Shown here one piece after another: positions 49,288 through 59,186 of a stretch of 64,000 bases of DNA. This DNA is from an uncultured Pseudomonas sp. (lineage in GTDB: Bacteria > Pseudomonadota > Gammaproteobacteria > Pseudomonadales > Pseudomonadaceae). A program made the translations under genes and the position numbers. The stretch covers positions 62,001-126,000 of the forward strand of contig NZ_CAJYVE010000034.1 in assembly GCF_913777995.1 (NCBI RefSeq), written 5' to 3'. The notes beneath the pieces were generated by a model. It had not been told where the DNA came from, ran no database searches, and was given only the letters and a program-made list of their open reading frames with translations. Position 1 is the first letter of the stretch, and every line of letters begins with the position of its first letter.

Positions 49288-50559
49288 TCAGGCCGGCTCC
49301 TGTCCACGCAGCTGGCCGTCACCGATCACCAGGTACTTCTCGCAGGTCAGACCTTCCAGGCCGACCGGGCCGCGAGCGTGCAGCTTGTCGGTGGAAATGC
49401 CGATCTCGGCACCCAGGCCGTACTCGAAACCATCGGCAAAGCAGGTCGGCGCGTTGACCATCACCGAACTGGAGTCGACCTCGGCCATGAAGCGGCGGAT
49501 CTGCCCCTGGTGGTCACTGACGATACCGTCGCTATGATGCGAGCCGTAGTGGTTGATGTGCTCGATGGCGTCGTCGAGGCTGGCCACCACACGAATCGAC
49601 AGGATCGGCGCCAGGTACTCGGTGTGCCAGTCTTCCTCGGTGGCCGGCACCGCTTCGATCAGTGCACGGGTGCGTTCGCAGCCACGCAGTTCGACGCCCT
49701 TCTCGCGCAGTTGCGCGGCCATCGGCGGCAGGAATTCGGCCGCCACCGCCTGGTCGACCAGCAGGGTTTCCATGGCCCCGCAGATGCCGTAACGGTAGGT
49801 CTTGGCGTTGAAGGCGATCTTCTGCGCCTTGGCCAGGTCGGCATGGGCGCTGACATAGATATGGCAGATGCCGTCCAGATGCTTGATGACCGGCACCCGC
49901 GCGTCGCGGCTGATGCGCTCGATCAGGCTCTTGCCGCCACGTGGAACGATGACGTCGACGTACTCGGGCATGGTGATCAGCGCGCCCACCGCGGCACGGT
50001 CGGTGGTTTCCACCACCTGCACCACGCCTGCCGGCAGGCCGGCGGCCTCAAGCCCCTTGGCGATGCAGGCGGCCACCGCACGGTTGGAGTGGATGGCCTC
50101 GGAGCCGCCACGCAGAATGGTCGCGTTGCCTGACTTCAGGCACAGGCTCGCGGCGTCGATGGTCACGTTGGGACGCGACTCATAGATGATGCCGACCACG
50201 CCCAGCGGCACGCGCATCTTGCCGACCTGAATACCCGAGGGCCGATAACTCATGTCGCGGATCGCACCTACCGGGTCCGGGAGGCTGGCCACCTGGCGCA
50301 GGCCGACGATCATGCTGTCGATGCGTGCCGGGGTCAGGGCCAGGCGGTCGAGCATGGCCGACTCAAGGCCGTTGGCCCGGCCATTGGCCAGGTCCTGCTC
50401 GTTGGCGGCGGACAGTTCGGCGCGGGCCTCATCCAGTGCGGCGGCAGTGGCCAGCAGGGCGCGGTTCTTCTGCGCGGTGCTGGCCCGGCCGATCACGCGC
50501 GAGGCCTCACGGGCGGCGCGTCCCAGGCGGGACATGTAGTCAAGAACGGACTCAGTCAT
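49288..50559 (-). CDS. proA: Gamma-glutamyl phosphate reductase
   Basis: Second step of proline synthesis; reduces glutamyl phosphate to the semialdehyde. It has 423 aa. The aldehyde dehydrogenase-like fold shows [55 protein letters not shown] and the catalytic Cys region [16 protein letters not shown]. It begins the nadD-rsfS-rlmH run. A perfect -10 box lies upstream at 50595-50600. Confidence 0.97.
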   Translation of the reverse strand: MTESVLDYMSRLGRAAREASRVIGRASTAQKNRALLATAAALDEARAELSAANEQDLANGRANGLESAMLDRLALTPARIDSMIVGLRQVASLPDPVGAIRDMSYRPSGIQVGKMRVPLGVVGIIYESRPNVTIDAASLCLKSGNATILRGGSEAIHSNRAVAACIAKGLEAAGLPAGVVQVVETTDRAAVGALITMPEYVDVIVPRGGKSLIERISRDARVPVIKHLDGICHIYVSAHADLAKAQKIAFNAKTYRYGICGAMETLLVDQAVAAEFLPPMAAQLREKGVELRGCERTRALIEAVPATEEDWHTEYLAPILSIRVVASLDDAIEHINHYGSHHSDGIVSDHQGQIRRFMAEVDSSSVMVNAPTCFADGFEYGLGAEIGISTDKLHARGPVGLEGLTCEKYLVIGDGQLRGQEPA

Positions 50560-50594
50560 GGTCTCAGAGGTCTTGGCAGCGAGGAAAGCGGTCG

Positions 50595-50600
50595 ATTATA
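50595..50600 (-). promoter_or_regulatory. -10 box for the proA operon
   Basis: TATAAT on the minus strand, 36 bases before the proA ATG. The -35 (TGTCGT, 17 bases further) is weak. Confidence 0.45.
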
Positions 50601-50817
50601 GCTGTCGGGCCGCCTGAACGACAGCGCAGACAGGCGGATGGTTGCGTTCCTTGCAAAAACTTCATCAACCGCCTGCCGCGAGGCTCTGCATCGCACCTCG
50701 GATGCATTCTGTAACACCGGTTGTCATTTTCAGAAACAACAAAGCGTCACCGCTGTCAGGATGACGACAGCCACGCACTTGTTATGATCGGCATCCCTGC
50801 CCTGCCTGCGACAGCCC

Positions 50818-51489
50818 ATGCCCAACGCCTTGCCCGACAGCTTCTTCAACCGCGATCCCCAGGTGCTGGCCCGCGACCTGCTGGGCAAGATCATCCGCCA
50901 CAAGGTCGGCGATCTGTGGCTGGCGGCGCGCATCATCGAGACCGAAGCCTACTACCTGGCCGAGAAAGGCAGCCACGCCTCGCTGGGTTACACCGAGAAA
51001 CGCCGGGCGCTGTTCCTCGATGGCGGGCACATCTACATGTATTACGCACGCGGCGGCGACTCGCTGAACTTCAGCGCCGAGGGCCCCGGCAATGCGGTGC
51101 TGATCAAGTCCGGCATGCCTTGGGTCGACGCCCAGAGCGACGCCAACGCCCTGGCCCGCATGCAACTGAACAATCCCGACGCCAGCGGCGCGCTGCGCCC
51201 GCCCGAGCGTCTCTGCGCCGGCCAGACCCTGCTGTGCCGGGCTCTAGGCCTGAAGGTGCCGATGTGGGACGCCCAGCGCTTCGACCCGCAGCGTCTGTAT
51301 GTCGAGGATGTCGGCCTGCGCCCGCCGCGCATCGTGCAGACCACGCGCCTGGGCATTCCTGCCGGGCGCGACGAACACCTGATGTACCGCTTCGTGGACG
51401 CCGAACAGGCACGTTTCTGTACGCAGAACCCGTTACGCCGCGGCCAAGTCGAAGGCCGCGATTACCTTCTTCTGGATCAAGGAAACTGA
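50818..51489 (+). CDS. mpg: DNA-3-methyladenine glycosylase, AAG/MPG type
   Basis: Monofunctional glycosylase that removes alkylated purines. It has 223 aa with the AAG fold: LARDLLGKIIRHKVGD, RIIETEAYYLAEKGSHAS (catalytic Glu), FLDGGHIYMYYARGGDSLNF and CAGQTLLCRALGLKVP. It is a different fold from the AlkA domain at 21696, so this genome has two enzymes for similar lesions. A TATGAT box lies at 50783-50788. The downstream DedA-PAP2 gene starts 2 bases after its stop. Confidence 0.95.
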   Translation: MPNALPDSFFNRDPQVLARDLLGKIIRHKVGDLWLAARIIETEAYYLAEKGSHASLGYTEKRRALFLDGGHIYMYYARGGDSLNFSAEGPGNAVLIKSGMPWVDAQSDANALARMQLNNPDASGALRPPERLCAGQTLLCRALGLKVPMWDAQRFDPQRLYVEDVGLRPPRIVQTTRLGIPAGRDEHLMYRFVDAEQARFCTQNPLRRGQVEGRDYLLLDQGN

Positions 51490-51491
51490 GC

Positions 51492-52814
51492 ATGGGCCAG
51501 TGGCTCGACAGCATTACCGGCTGGCTGGGTGCCAACCCGTCGTGGGTCGCCGTGGCGATCTTCATCGTCGCCTTCGTCGAATGCGTGGCCATCGCCGGCA
51601 TCGTGGTGCCCGGCACCGTACTGATGTTCGCCATCGCGGCGCTGGCCGGCAGCGGCATCCTCGACCTCAGCACAGTCCTGCTGCTGGGCTTTGCGGGTGG
51701 CCTGCTGGGCGACCTGGTGTCGTACGTGCTGGGCCGCCGCTTCCATCAGAACATTCGCCAGTTACCCGGCCTGCGCAGCCACCCGGAATGGATGAGCGGC
51801 GCCGAGGCGTATTTCCAGCGCTACGGCATCGCCAGCCTGCTGGTCGGGCGCTTCATCGGCCCGCTGCGGCCCATGCTGCCAATGATCGCCGGCATGTGCG
51901 ACATGCCCTTCCCGCGCTTTCTCGCCGTCAGCATCGTCGCCGCCATCGGCTGGTCGATCGCCTACCTGCTGCCGGGCTGGGCCGCCGGTGCGGCAGTGCG
52001 CCTGCCGCTGCCCGAAGGCTTCTGGAGCGAAGCGGCGGTGGTCGGCGCCGTACTGGCGGTGCTGGCCGGCGTCAGCGTGCAGAGCAGCCTGCGCCAGCAA
52101 CGGTATGCGACCAAGCTGATCAGCGCCTTGTGCCTGGCGGCCATGGTGGCGCTGTTCGTCTTCTGGCCGCACCTGGACCGCTTCGACCACGGCCTGATGA
52201 CCCTGGTGCAGGAGCACCGCAGCGAAGCGGCGCAGAACATCGTGCTGCTGGTGACCAGCATCGGCGACTTCAAGGTGCAGTTTCTCGCCGCCGCCCTGGT
52301 GGTGCTGGTGCTGCTGGTCGCCCGGCAGTGGCGGCATGCGGCTTTCGCCCTGGCCACGCTGCTCGGCACGGCGCTGGCCAACGGCGCGCTGAAGGCCTTC
52401 TTCGCGCGTGCCCGGCCTGAAGTACTGGTCGACCCACTGACCAGCTACAGCATGCCCAGCGGCCACAGTTCAGCGGCCTTCGCGCTGTTCATGACCCTGG
52501 CGGTACTGGCCGGTCGCAGCCAGCCGGTGCGCCTGCGCCTGGCCTGGCTGGTACTGGGCGGCATCCCGGCGCTGGCCATCGCGCTGTCGCGGGTCTACCT
52601 GGGCGTGCACTGGCCGACCGACATCCTCGCCGGCATGATGCTCGCCCTGAGTGTCTGCGCCGCCAGCCTGACCCTGGTGCAGCATCGCCAGCCACTGCCG
52701 GCCATGTCGCCACGGGTGTGGTGGCTGATGGTTCCGGCGGTGACCGCCTTGCTGGGCGGCTTCGCCGTTCACGGCCTGTCCCACGCCGTGCTGCGCTACC
52801 AGTACTTGCAGTGA
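51492..52814 (+). CDS. DedA/SNARE-associated domain fused to PAP2 phosphatase
   Basis: A 440-aa membrane protein. Residues 1-200 are a DedA-type domain (FVECVAIAGIVVPGTVLMFA, GRFIGPLRPMLPMIAG) linked to lipid carrier flipping. Residues about 205-430 are a PAP2 acid phosphatase with all three motifs: KAFFARARP, PSGHSSAAF and SRVYLGVHWPTD. The fusion suggests one protein for dephosphorylating and flipping an undecaprenyl or phosphatidyl carrier. This is inference from domain families. It begins right after mpg, probably in one transcript. Confidence 0.9.
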   Translation: MGQWLDSITGWLGANPSWVAVAIFIVAFVECVAIAGIVVPGTVLMFAIAALAGSGILDLSTVLLLGFAGGLLGDLVSYVLGRRFHQNIRQLPGLRSHPEWMSGAEAYFQRYGIASLLVGRFIGPLRPMLPMIAGMCDMPFPRFLAVSIVAAIGWSIAYLLPGWAAGAAVRLPLPEGFWSEAAVVGAVLAVLAGVSVQSSLRQQRYATKLISALCLAAMVALFVFWPHLDRFDHGLMTLVQEHRSEAAQNIVLLVTSIGDFKVQFLAAALVVLVLLVARQWRHAAFALATLLGTALANGALKAFFARARPEVLVDPLTSYSMPSGHSSAAFALFMTLAVLAGRSQPVRLRLAWLVLGGIPALAIALSRVYLGVHWPTDILAGMMLALSVCAASLTLVQHRQPLPAMSPRVWWLMVPAVTALLGGFAVHGLSHAVLRYQYLQ

Positions 52815-52919
52815 AAAACGGCTAGCAGTGGCTTCGGCCGCGAAGAAGGCGGTAACGTCAGCGCATTTGTTGCGAACGTGACGCTGCCAAGCGAGCTGGC
52901 CAACGCACGTAGGTTTTCC
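52815..52919. other. Convergent spacer with degenerate REP remnants
   Basis: Between the DedA-PAP2 gene and the LON-domain gene. GGCTTCGGCCGCGAAGAAGG and CAAGCGAGCTGGCCAACGCA look like worn REP arms. No clear terminator. Confidence 0.35.
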
Positions 52920-53510
52920 TCAGGCTTGCAGGTCACCCTGCATCTCGTCGAGCAGGCTCTGGATCGCCCCCAGGCGCTCTTCAGGGTCGTCGATTTCCAG
53001 CAGCTCGAGCTTGTCCTGCTCGTCGAACGGCAGCAGGTAGGCCAGCTGGTTGGCCAGTGACTGCTGGCCCTCGGCATCCAGGCCCATGTCCAGCGAGGCG
53101 ACCATGGGGTGCTCGGCCAGGGCATGCAACAGCGCCAGCAGATCGGCGTCTTCTTCCTGAAGCGGCTGTTCCTGCAGGTCCTCCAGCCAGTGCACGTCGG
53201 CGACCAGCAACTGGTCACGCTGCACCTCGGTGCTCACCACCCTGAACCGCCGGCCACCCACCACCCGTATACCCAGCAGGCCGTTGTCCTGCTGCTGGAA
53301 ATCGCGCACCAGTGCCTCGCAACCGATCAGCGAGTGGCCCGCCGGCGCCACGCCGACTTCGCTGCCTTCGGTGATGCACACCACGCCGAAGCCTTCACCG
53401 CGTTTCATGCAGCGCCCGATCATGTCCAGGTAACGCGCCTCGAACAGTTGCAGGTCGAGCACGCAGCCGGGGAACAACACGGTGTTCAGCGGAAACAGCG
53501 GCAACGTCAT
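52920..53510 (-). CDS. Stand-alone LON substrate-binding domain protein
   Basis: A 196-aa protein made only of the Lon N-terminal domain: LPLFPLNTVLFPGCVLDLQL, FEARYLDMIGRCM, FGVVCITEGSEVG and GLLGIRVVGGRRFRV, then an acidic helical part. It has no AAA+ or protease domain. The ATG at 53510 has AAGGAG (53522-53517), which overlaps the stop of the upstream lrgB gene, so translation is coupled. The role is unknown; such YcgN/Lon-N proteins might bind unfolded segments. Confidence 0.88.
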   Translation of the reverse strand: MTLPLFPLNTVLFPGCVLDLQLFEARYLDMIGRCMKRGEGFGVVCITEGSEVGVAPAGHSLIGCEALVRDFQQQDNGLLGIRVVGGRRFRVVSTEVQRDQLLVADVHWLEDLQEQPLQEEDADLLALLHALAEHPMVASLDMGLDAEGQQSLANQLAYLLPFDEQDKLELLEIDDPEERLGAIQSLLDEMQGDLQA

Positions 53511-53521
53511 AACAAGCTCCT

Positions 53522-54241
53522 TCATACGACCAAAGAAACGGCCAACGGCAGGAACAGCGCAGTCGCCACCCCCATCAGGCTCATCGCCAGCGCAGCGAAG
53601 GCGCCGGTTTCCTCACCTTCCTGCAACGCCTGGGAGGTGCCCACCGCGTGGGCGGTCAGGCCCAGCGCCATGCCCCTGGCCGCCGGGACGTTCACGCCGG
53701 CCCATGACAACAGCGCAGGACCACAGATCGCCCCCAGCACCCCGGTAATCAATACGAACACCGCCGCCAGCGCCGCCACCCCACCCAGCTGCTCGGCGAC
53801 CAGCATGGCGATGGGCGAAGTGACCGACTTGGGCGCCATGGTCATGAGAATCATCGGCTCGGCACGCAGCAGCCAGCCCAGCATCAGGCACAGCCCGGTG
53901 ACGAACACGCCGCCCAGCACCAGCGTAGCCAAGGTTGGCCAGAACAACTGGCGAATCCTGCGCAGATTCAGATAAAGCGGCACCGCCAGCGCCACGGTGG
54001 CCGGCCCCAGCAGCACGCCGAGGATCTGCGTACTGCTGCGGTATTCGTCATAGCTCAGGCCACAGGCCAGCAGCACGCCGATGAGGATCGCCATCGATAC
54101 CAGCACCGGCTGCAGGAACAACCAGCGGGTCTTCTCATAGGCGGCTACCGCCACCTGGTAGGCACCCAGGGTGATACCGATACCGAAAAGCGGATGGTGG
54201 ATGACCGACGCCCAGGCGCCCTGCCAGTCGAACATCGTCAC
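53522..54241 (-). CDS. lrgB: LrgB/CidB family protein
   Basis: A 239-aa inner-membrane protein with about seven spans. Family motifs are HPLFGIGITLGAYQVAVA, GPATVALAVPLYLNLRRI, PKSVTSPIAMLVAEQLGG and AARGMALGLTAHAVGTSQAL. With LrgA it forms the holin-like pair linked to murein hydrolase control or to transport of pyruvate and glycolate-type acids. The GTG start at 54241 overlaps the lrgA stop (GTGA). Confidence 0.9.
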   Translation of the reverse strand: MTMFDWQGAWASVIHHPLFGIGITLGAYQVAVAAYEKTRWLFLQPVLVSMAILIGVLLACGLSYDEYRSSTQILGVLLGPATVALAVPLYLNLRRIRQLFWPTLATLVLGGVFVTGLCLMLGWLLRAEPMILMTMAPKSVTSPIAMLVAEQLGGVAALAAVFVLITGVLGAICGPALLSWAGVNVPAARGMALGLTAHAVGTSQALQEGEETGAFAALAMSLMGVATALFLPLAVSLVV

Positions 54242-54597
54242 GCCTCCCGGCGCCGGGCCTGGCGCTCGATGAGTTTCTGCATCAGCACGCCGACGAACAC
54301 CATCGACAGCACCAGCGACACCACCAGAGTGCCGAAAATCGCCCAGAAGTCACGGGCAATGGCGCCGGCGTAGGCCATTACGCCCACCGCCGGCGGCACC
54401 AGCAGCAGCGGCAGATAACGCAGCAGGCTGCTGGCCGCCTGGTTGAGCGGCTCGTCGACCTCGCCACGCAGCATCAGGAAGGCCAGCAACAGGATCATGC
54501 CGATGATCGGCCCCGGCAGGATCGGGATGAACAGGTGATTGAGCGCGGTGCCCAGCAGCTGGAACAGCACCAGCGCCGTCAATCCTCGTAGCAACAT
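54238..54597 (-). CDS. lrgA: LrgA/CidA family protein
   Basis: A 119-aa membrane protein with four spans. It starts at the ATG at 54597 (LLRGLTALVLFQLLGTALN) and has PGPIIGMILLLAFLMLRGEV and LVPPAVGVMAYAGAIARDFW. The longer frame upstream is not hydrophobic and is rejected. It is the first gene of lrgA-lrgB-LON domain. Confidence 0.9.
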   Translation of the reverse strand: MLLRGLTALVLFQLLGTALNHLFIPILPGPIIGMILLLAFLMLRGEVDEPLNQAASSLLRYLPLLLVPPAVGVMAYAGAIARDFWAIFGTLVVSLVLSMVFVGVLMQKLIERQARRREA

Positions 54598-54757
54598 GCA
54601 GACTCTCCCGGATGAGCATTCAGCGGCGGCCATTATAAGCATGCCAGGCGGTTTGCCAGCCAAGCCCCCTGGCGCGACTTGACCAGGCCGCCCGAGTCTG
54701 CTGATCTTCTGCGGTCCACTGCGCCAGCAGTAGGTTGTCCCTATCAAGGAGAGATAC

Positions 54758-55213
54758 ATGCCCTATGTACCGGCAGACCAGCTCGCAAGCTATATCGGCA
54801 AGGACCTTGGCCACTCCGACTGGCTGACCATCGACCAGGAACGCATCAACCTGTTCGCCGAGGCCACCGAAGACTTCCAGTTCATCCACGTCGACCCCGA
54901 AAAAGCCGCCAAGACGCCCTTCGGCGGCACCATCGCCCACGGTTTCCTTTCGCTGTCGTTGATTCCCAAGCTGATGGGCGAGCTGCTGGTGCTGCCCGAA
55001 GGCCTGAAGATGGTGGTCAACTATGGCCTGGACAGCGTGCGCTTCATCCAGCCAGTGGCGGTGGGCTCGCGGGTGCGCCTGAAGCTGCAGCTCGCCGAGG
55101 TCACCGAGAAGAAACCCGGCCAGTGGCTGCTCAAGGGTACCGCCACGCTGGAAATCGAGGGCCAGGAAAAGCCGGCCTATATTGCCGAGCCGCTCACACT
55201 CTGTTTTACCTGA
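54758..55213 (+). CDS. MaoC-like enoyl-CoA hydratase
   Basis: A 151-aa hot-dog-fold protein. The (R)-hydratase active-site pattern D-x4-H is seen in TEDFQFIHVDPEKA, followed by FGGTIAHGFLSLSLIPKL. Such enzymes hydrate trans-2-enoyl-CoA to (R)-3-hydroxyacyl-CoA and can supply PHA precursors (PhaJ) or act in fatty acid breakdown. The gene stands alone, so its true substrate is open. AAGGAGAG precedes the ATG. Confidence 0.88.
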   Translation: MPYVPADQLASYIGKDLGHSDWLTIDQERINLFAEATEDFQFIHVDPEKAAKTPFGGTIAHGFLSLSLIPKLMGELLVLPEGLKMVVNYGLDSVRFIQPVAVGSRVRLKLQLAEVTEKKPGQWLLKGTATLEIEGQEKPAYIAEPLTLCFT

Positions 55214-55341
55214 CCGCGATTGACACGAAACAGTCGTAACAGACTGTTTCGTCCTCCTGACAGCCTGCGGCATACTCTTCTCAAGCGTGATACGGCTCCG
55301 TATCCGTTCCCCCCGGATTCACTCCTCCTCGAGACCTGGAC

Positions 55342-57066
55342 ATGCGTGCGCTCGCTCCACTGGCACTGACCTTACTGATCGCTGGCTGCGGAGACGGCGA
55401 GTCGCTGCTGCCGCCCGATGGCCGCCTACCGGATGGCGGTCGCTACCGGGGCGACCTGGTCAACGGCCTGATGCAAGGCCAGGGGCGTGTCGACTACCCC
55501 AACGGCAGCTGGTACCAGGGCCAGTTCGAAGCCGGGCTGTGGCAGGGCCAGGGCGAATGGCACGCCAGCAACGGTGACGTCTACAAGGGCGGTTTCAAGC
55601 AGGGGCTGTACGACGGCCAGGGCATGCTGACCACCCGCACCAGCAGCTACATCGGCGGCTTCAAGCAGGGCCGCCGCGACGGCGAAGGCACCTACAAGGA
55701 AAAGGGCCTGCTGTATCGCGGCGAGTTCAAGGCCGACCTGTACGACGGTGCCGGCCGCCTGGAGCTGGACGACGGCACCCAGTACCAGGGCCAGTTCAGC
55801 CAGGGCAAGCCGCATGGCGAAGGGGTGCGCAGCGACGCCAACGGCAACCAGTACAGCGGACGCTTCGTGCACGGTCAGTTGCAAGGCAACGGGACCTTCA
55901 ACAGCGCCGAGGGCGACCAGTACGTCGGCGGCTTCCACGACAGCCAGCTGGGCGGCCGCGGCCGCTACGAGAACAGCGAAGGTGACGTATGGACCGGCCA
56001 GTTCAGCCAGGGCGCGCTCACCGGCAAGGGTGAACTGGTCGGCGCCGACGGCAGCCGCTACCAGGGTCACTTCAACAACTGGCGCTTCAACGGCGAAGGC
56101 CGCCTGCAACTGGCCGACGGCAGCAGCTACGTGGGCGGTTTCGCCAACGACACCTACCAGGGCAACGGCACCCTGACCCTGCCCGACGGCAGTGTGCAGC
56201 GCGGTGTCTGGGCCAATGGCCAGCGCGTGCGCGACGCCCAGGGCAACCTGCTGCCCGACAGCCTGGAAACCGGCCTGCTGGCTCAGGGCAAGCTGCTCGA
56301 CAACGCCCTGGCCGCCCTGCCCGCCTCGACCCCGGCGGTGGAGCTGTACAGCCTGGTGGTCGGCGGCGACGGCAAGCAGAGCGTGTTCATGCGCGAGGCC
56401 GATTACGTCGGCAACCTGCTCAAGACCCGTTTCGGCGCCTACGGCCAGGTCAGTCTGGTCAACCACCGCGACCACATGCAGGACCGCCCCCTGGCCACCC
56501 GTGAAAGCATCAGCCGCGCCATTCAGGCACTGGCGCAACGCAGCGGCCCGGAAGACCTGGTGTTCATCTACCTGACCAGCCATGGCACCCACGACCACGA
56601 ACTGGTTCTGGACCAACCGCGCCTGTCGCTGTCGGACCTGCCCGCCGACGAGCTGGCGTCGGTACTCGCGCCGCTGAAGAACCGCGACAAGATCATCGTC
56701 ATCTCGGCCTGCTATTCCGGCGGTTTCATTCCGGCCCTGAAAGACGAGCACACCCTGGTCATGACCGCCTCGCGGGCCGACCGGGTGTCCTTCGGCTGTT
56801 CGGAAGAAGCCGACTTCACCTACTTCGGCGACGCACTATTCGCCCGGGCACTGGTCGAAACCGATGACCTGCAACAAGCCTTCAAGCAAGCCAGCGCCTA
56901 TGTGGCGCAACGTGAGATAGAAGACAACTACGAAGCATCCGAACCCCAGATATGGGCCCCCAAGGCAGTGCTCGCCCGCTGGCAGCAACTGCGCAAGAAC
57001 CAGGCAGAACGTGCGCTTAATACGACGTTGACGCGCAAGGACGCGAAAACCTCCGGCAGTCGCTAG
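55342..57066 (+). CDS. MORN-repeat lipoprotein with C13 (legumain/caspase-like) peptidase domain
   Basis: A 574-aa two-part protein. A lipobox (LIAGC, Cys16, Gly at +2) predicts an outer-membrane lipoprotein. Residues about 32-300 contain 11 full MORN repeats of 23 residues (pattern YxGxFxxGxxxGxG) plus one partial. Residues about 335-550 are a C13/clan CD peptidase: His414 in [10 protein letters not shown] and Cys457 in ISACYSGGF form the expected dyad. The MORN part may bind lipids or position substrate. Its targets are not known; activity is inferred from the dyad. Confidence 0.9.
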   Translation: MRALAPLALTLLIAGCGDGESLLPPDGRLPDGGRYRGDLVNGLMQGQGRVDYPNGSWYQGQFEAGLWQGQGEWHASNGDVYKGGFKQGLYDGQGMLTTRTSSYIGGFKQGRRDGEGTYKEKGLLYRGEFKADLYDGAGRLELDDGTQYQGQFSQGKPHGEGVRSDANGNQYSGRFVHGQLQGNGTFNSAEGDQYVGGFHDSQLGGRGRYENSEGDVWTGQFSQGALTGKGELVGADGSRYQGHFNNWRFNGEGRLQLADGSSYVGGFANDTYQGNGTLTLPDGSVQRGVWANGQRVRDAQGNLLPDSLETGLLAQGKLLDNALAALPASTPAVELYSLVVGGDGKQSVFMREADYVGNLLKTRFGAYGQVSLVNHRDHMQDRPLATRESISRAIQALAQRSGPEDLVFIYLTSHGTHDHELVLDQPRLSLSDLPADELASVLAPLKNRDKIIVISACYSGGFIPALKDEHTLVMTASRADRVSFGCSEEADFTYFGDALFARALVETDDLQQAFKQASAYVAQREIEDNYEASEPQIWAPKAVLARWQQLRKNQAERALNTTLTRKDAKTSGSR

Positions 57067-57124
57067 GCCCAGACCCCATGTCGCTGCGCATGGCCTAGGC
57101 TTTCAGTATCAAGGGAGAAACATC

Positions 57125-57766
57125 ATGTACTTGACGCCGCAACACATCCTGCTCGCAGGCGCCACAGGCCTGACCGGCGAACACCTGCTCGATCGCCTGC
57201 TCAGTGAACCCACCGTCAGCCGGCTGCTGGCCCCCACCCGGCGGCCACTGGCCAGCCACCCGCACCTGGAAAATCCGGTCGGCGAACTCGCCAGCCTGCT
57301 GCCGAACCTCAGTGGCCGGGTCGACATCGCCTTCTGCTGCCTGGGCACCACCATCAAGCAGGCCGGGTCTCAGGAAGCCTTCCGCGCCGTCGACTTCGAC
57401 CTGGTGGTGGCCTTCGCCGCCCGCGCCCGTGCCCTGGGCGCCCGCCATCTGCTGGTGATCAGCGCCATCGGCGCCGACCCCAAGTCCAGCGTGTTCTACA
57501 ACCGCATCAAAGGCGAGATGGAACAAGCCCTGCAAGATCAGGACTGGCCGCAACTGACCATCGCCCGCCCCTCCCTGCTGGTCGGCAGCCGCCCGGAAAC
57601 GCGCTGGGCCGAGCAGATCGCCGCGCCCTTCGCCAAGCTGCTGCCCGGCAAGTACGGCGCCATCGAAGTGTGCAGCCTGGCCCGCGCACTCTGGCGTCTG
57701 GCGCTGGAGGAGCAGGATGGCGTGCGCATCGTCGAGTCGGATGAACTGCGCAAACTAGGCAAATGA
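57125..57766 (+). CDS. NAD(P)-binding Rossmann-fold protein
   Basis: A 213-aa member of the atypical short-chain dehydrogenase group (HTATIP2/TIP30-like). The nucleotide motif is [18 protein letters not shown]. Also seen are [37 protein letters not shown] with a Tyr in the active region, KGEMEQAL and [15 protein letters not shown]. It starts at 57125 with AAGGGAG upstream. No substrate can be named; it is followed, 83 bases later, by a flavoprotein gene. Confidence 0.87.
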   Translation: MYLTPQHILLAGATGLTGEHLLDRLLSEPTVSRLLAPTRRPLASHPHLENPVGELASLLPNLSGRVDIAFCCLGTTIKQAGSQEAFRAVDFDLVVAFAARARALGARHLLVISAIGADPKSSVFYNRIKGEMEQALQDQDWPQLTIARPSLLVGSRPETRWAEQIAAPFAKLLPGKYGAIEVCSLARALWRLALEEQDGVRIVESDELRKLGK

Positions 57767-57849
57767 TCGCGACCCGGCACAGGGGCCGGGCCTGACCCTG
57801 AATCTCAGGTAGAATGCCCGGCCCAGACCACCACGCAGCACGCTCGCCC

Positions 57850-59091
57850 ATGACCGCTTCGAACCCCACTACGCCCTCCTCCATCGCGATCATCGGTGGC
57901 GGCCCCGCCGGCCTGATGGCGGCCGAGGTGCTGAGCCAGGCGGGCATGCAGGTCGATCTCTACGACGCCATGCCTTCGGTGGGGCGCAAATTCCTGCTGG
58001 CGGGCGTCGGCGGCATGAACATCACCCATTCCGAACCCTGGCCAGCCTTTATCTCGCGCTATGCCGAACGCGCGGCGCAGGTCGAGCCGCTGCTGCGTGA
58101 CTTCGATGCCGGCAGCCTGCGCCAGTGGATCCACGGGCTGGGCATCGAGACCTTCGTCGGCAGCTCCGGCCGGGTGTTTCCCACCGACATGAAGGCGGCC
58201 CCGCTGCTACGCGCCTGGCTCAAGCGCCTGCGCGAAAGCGGGGTGAACCTGCACACCCGGCATCGCTGGCTGGGCTGGAACAGCGACGGCAGCCTGCGCA
58301 TCGCCGGCCCCGACGGTGAGCGCGCAGTCAGTACAGACGCCCTGCTGCTGGCCCTGGGCGGTGCCAGCTGGGCGCGCCTGGGTTCCGACGGCGCCTGGCT
58401 GCCGTGGCTGCAAGCCAAAGGCGTCGAGGTGGCGGCGCTGCGGCCGAGCAACTGCGGCTTCGAAGTGACGGCGTGGAGCGAGCTGCTGCGCAGCCGCTTC
58501 GCCGGCGCACCGCTGAAGAACATCGCCATGGGCCTGCATCGTGAACAGATGCGCCCCGGTGAATGCGTGGTCACCGAGACCGGCGTGGAAGGCAGCCTGG
58601 TGTATGCGCTGTCGGCGCCGATCCGCGAACGCATCGCACGCGACGGCCACGCGACGCTGCTGATCGATCTGTTGCCGGGCAAGTCTGTGGCCCAGGTCGA
58701 GAAGGCCCTGGCCAAGCCCAGGGGCTCGCGCTCCATGGCCCGTCACCTGAGCGGCCAGCTCGGCCTGGACGGTGTGAAGGCCGCCCTGCTGCGCGAACTG
58801 GCGCCCGCCGGCCAGTTCGATGATCCACAGCGGCTGGCCGCTTCGATCAAGGCACTGCCGTTGCAGTTGCTGCGCACACGGCCGCTGGACGAGGCAATCA
58901 GCACCGCCGGTGGCGTGCGCTTCGAGGCCATGAACGAGCATCTGATGCTCAACGCCCTGCCCGGCGTGTTCTGCGCCGGCGAAATGCTCGACTGGGAAGC
59001 CCCCACCGGCGGCTACCTGCTCACCGCCTGCTTCGCCAGCGGTCGCACCGCCGCGCAGGGCATTCTCGACTGGCTGCAGCAAGCCCACTGA
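57850..59091 (+). CDS. FAD-dependent oxidoreductase, BaiN/HI0933-like (TIGR03862 type)
   Basis: A 413-aa flavoprotein. The dinucleotide motif IAIIGGGPAGLMAAEVLSQA is near the N-terminus, followed by GRKFLLAGVGGMNITHSEP, FVGSSGRVFPTDMKAAPLL and the C-terminal FCAGEMLDWEAPTGGYLLT. These are the hallmarks of the HI0933/TIGR03862 family, related to BaiN, whose members reduce double bonds in various ring systems; the physiological substrate in Pseudomonas is unknown. The ATG at 57850 is used; an in-frame start at 57814 lacks an RBS. Confidence 0.88.
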   Translation: MTASNPTTPSSIAIIGGGPAGLMAAEVLSQAGMQVDLYDAMPSVGRKFLLAGVGGMNITHSEPWPAFISRYAERAAQVEPLLRDFDAGSLRQWIHGLGIETFVGSSGRVFPTDMKAAPLLRAWLKRLRESGVNLHTRHRWLGWNSDGSLRIAGPDGERAVSTDALLLALGGASWARLGSDGAWLPWLQAKGVEVAALRPSNCGFEVTAWSELLRSRFAGAPLKNIAMGLHREQMRPGECVVTETGVEGSLVYALSAPIRERIARDGHATLLIDLLPGKSVAQVEKALAKPRGSRSMARHLSGQLGLDGVKAALLRELAPAGQFDDPQRLAASIKALPLQLLRTRPLDEAISTAGGVRFEAMNEHLMLNALPGVFCAGEMLDWEAPTGGYLLTACFASGRTAAQGILDWLQQAH

Positions 59092-59186
59092 CGACTTCGG
59101 CTGGCGCTTGCCATGGCGATTCCAGCTGCGAAGGCGGCGGCACGGGCGCAGCAAAGGTGTCGGCCTTACGGGCAATACAGGCTTGG

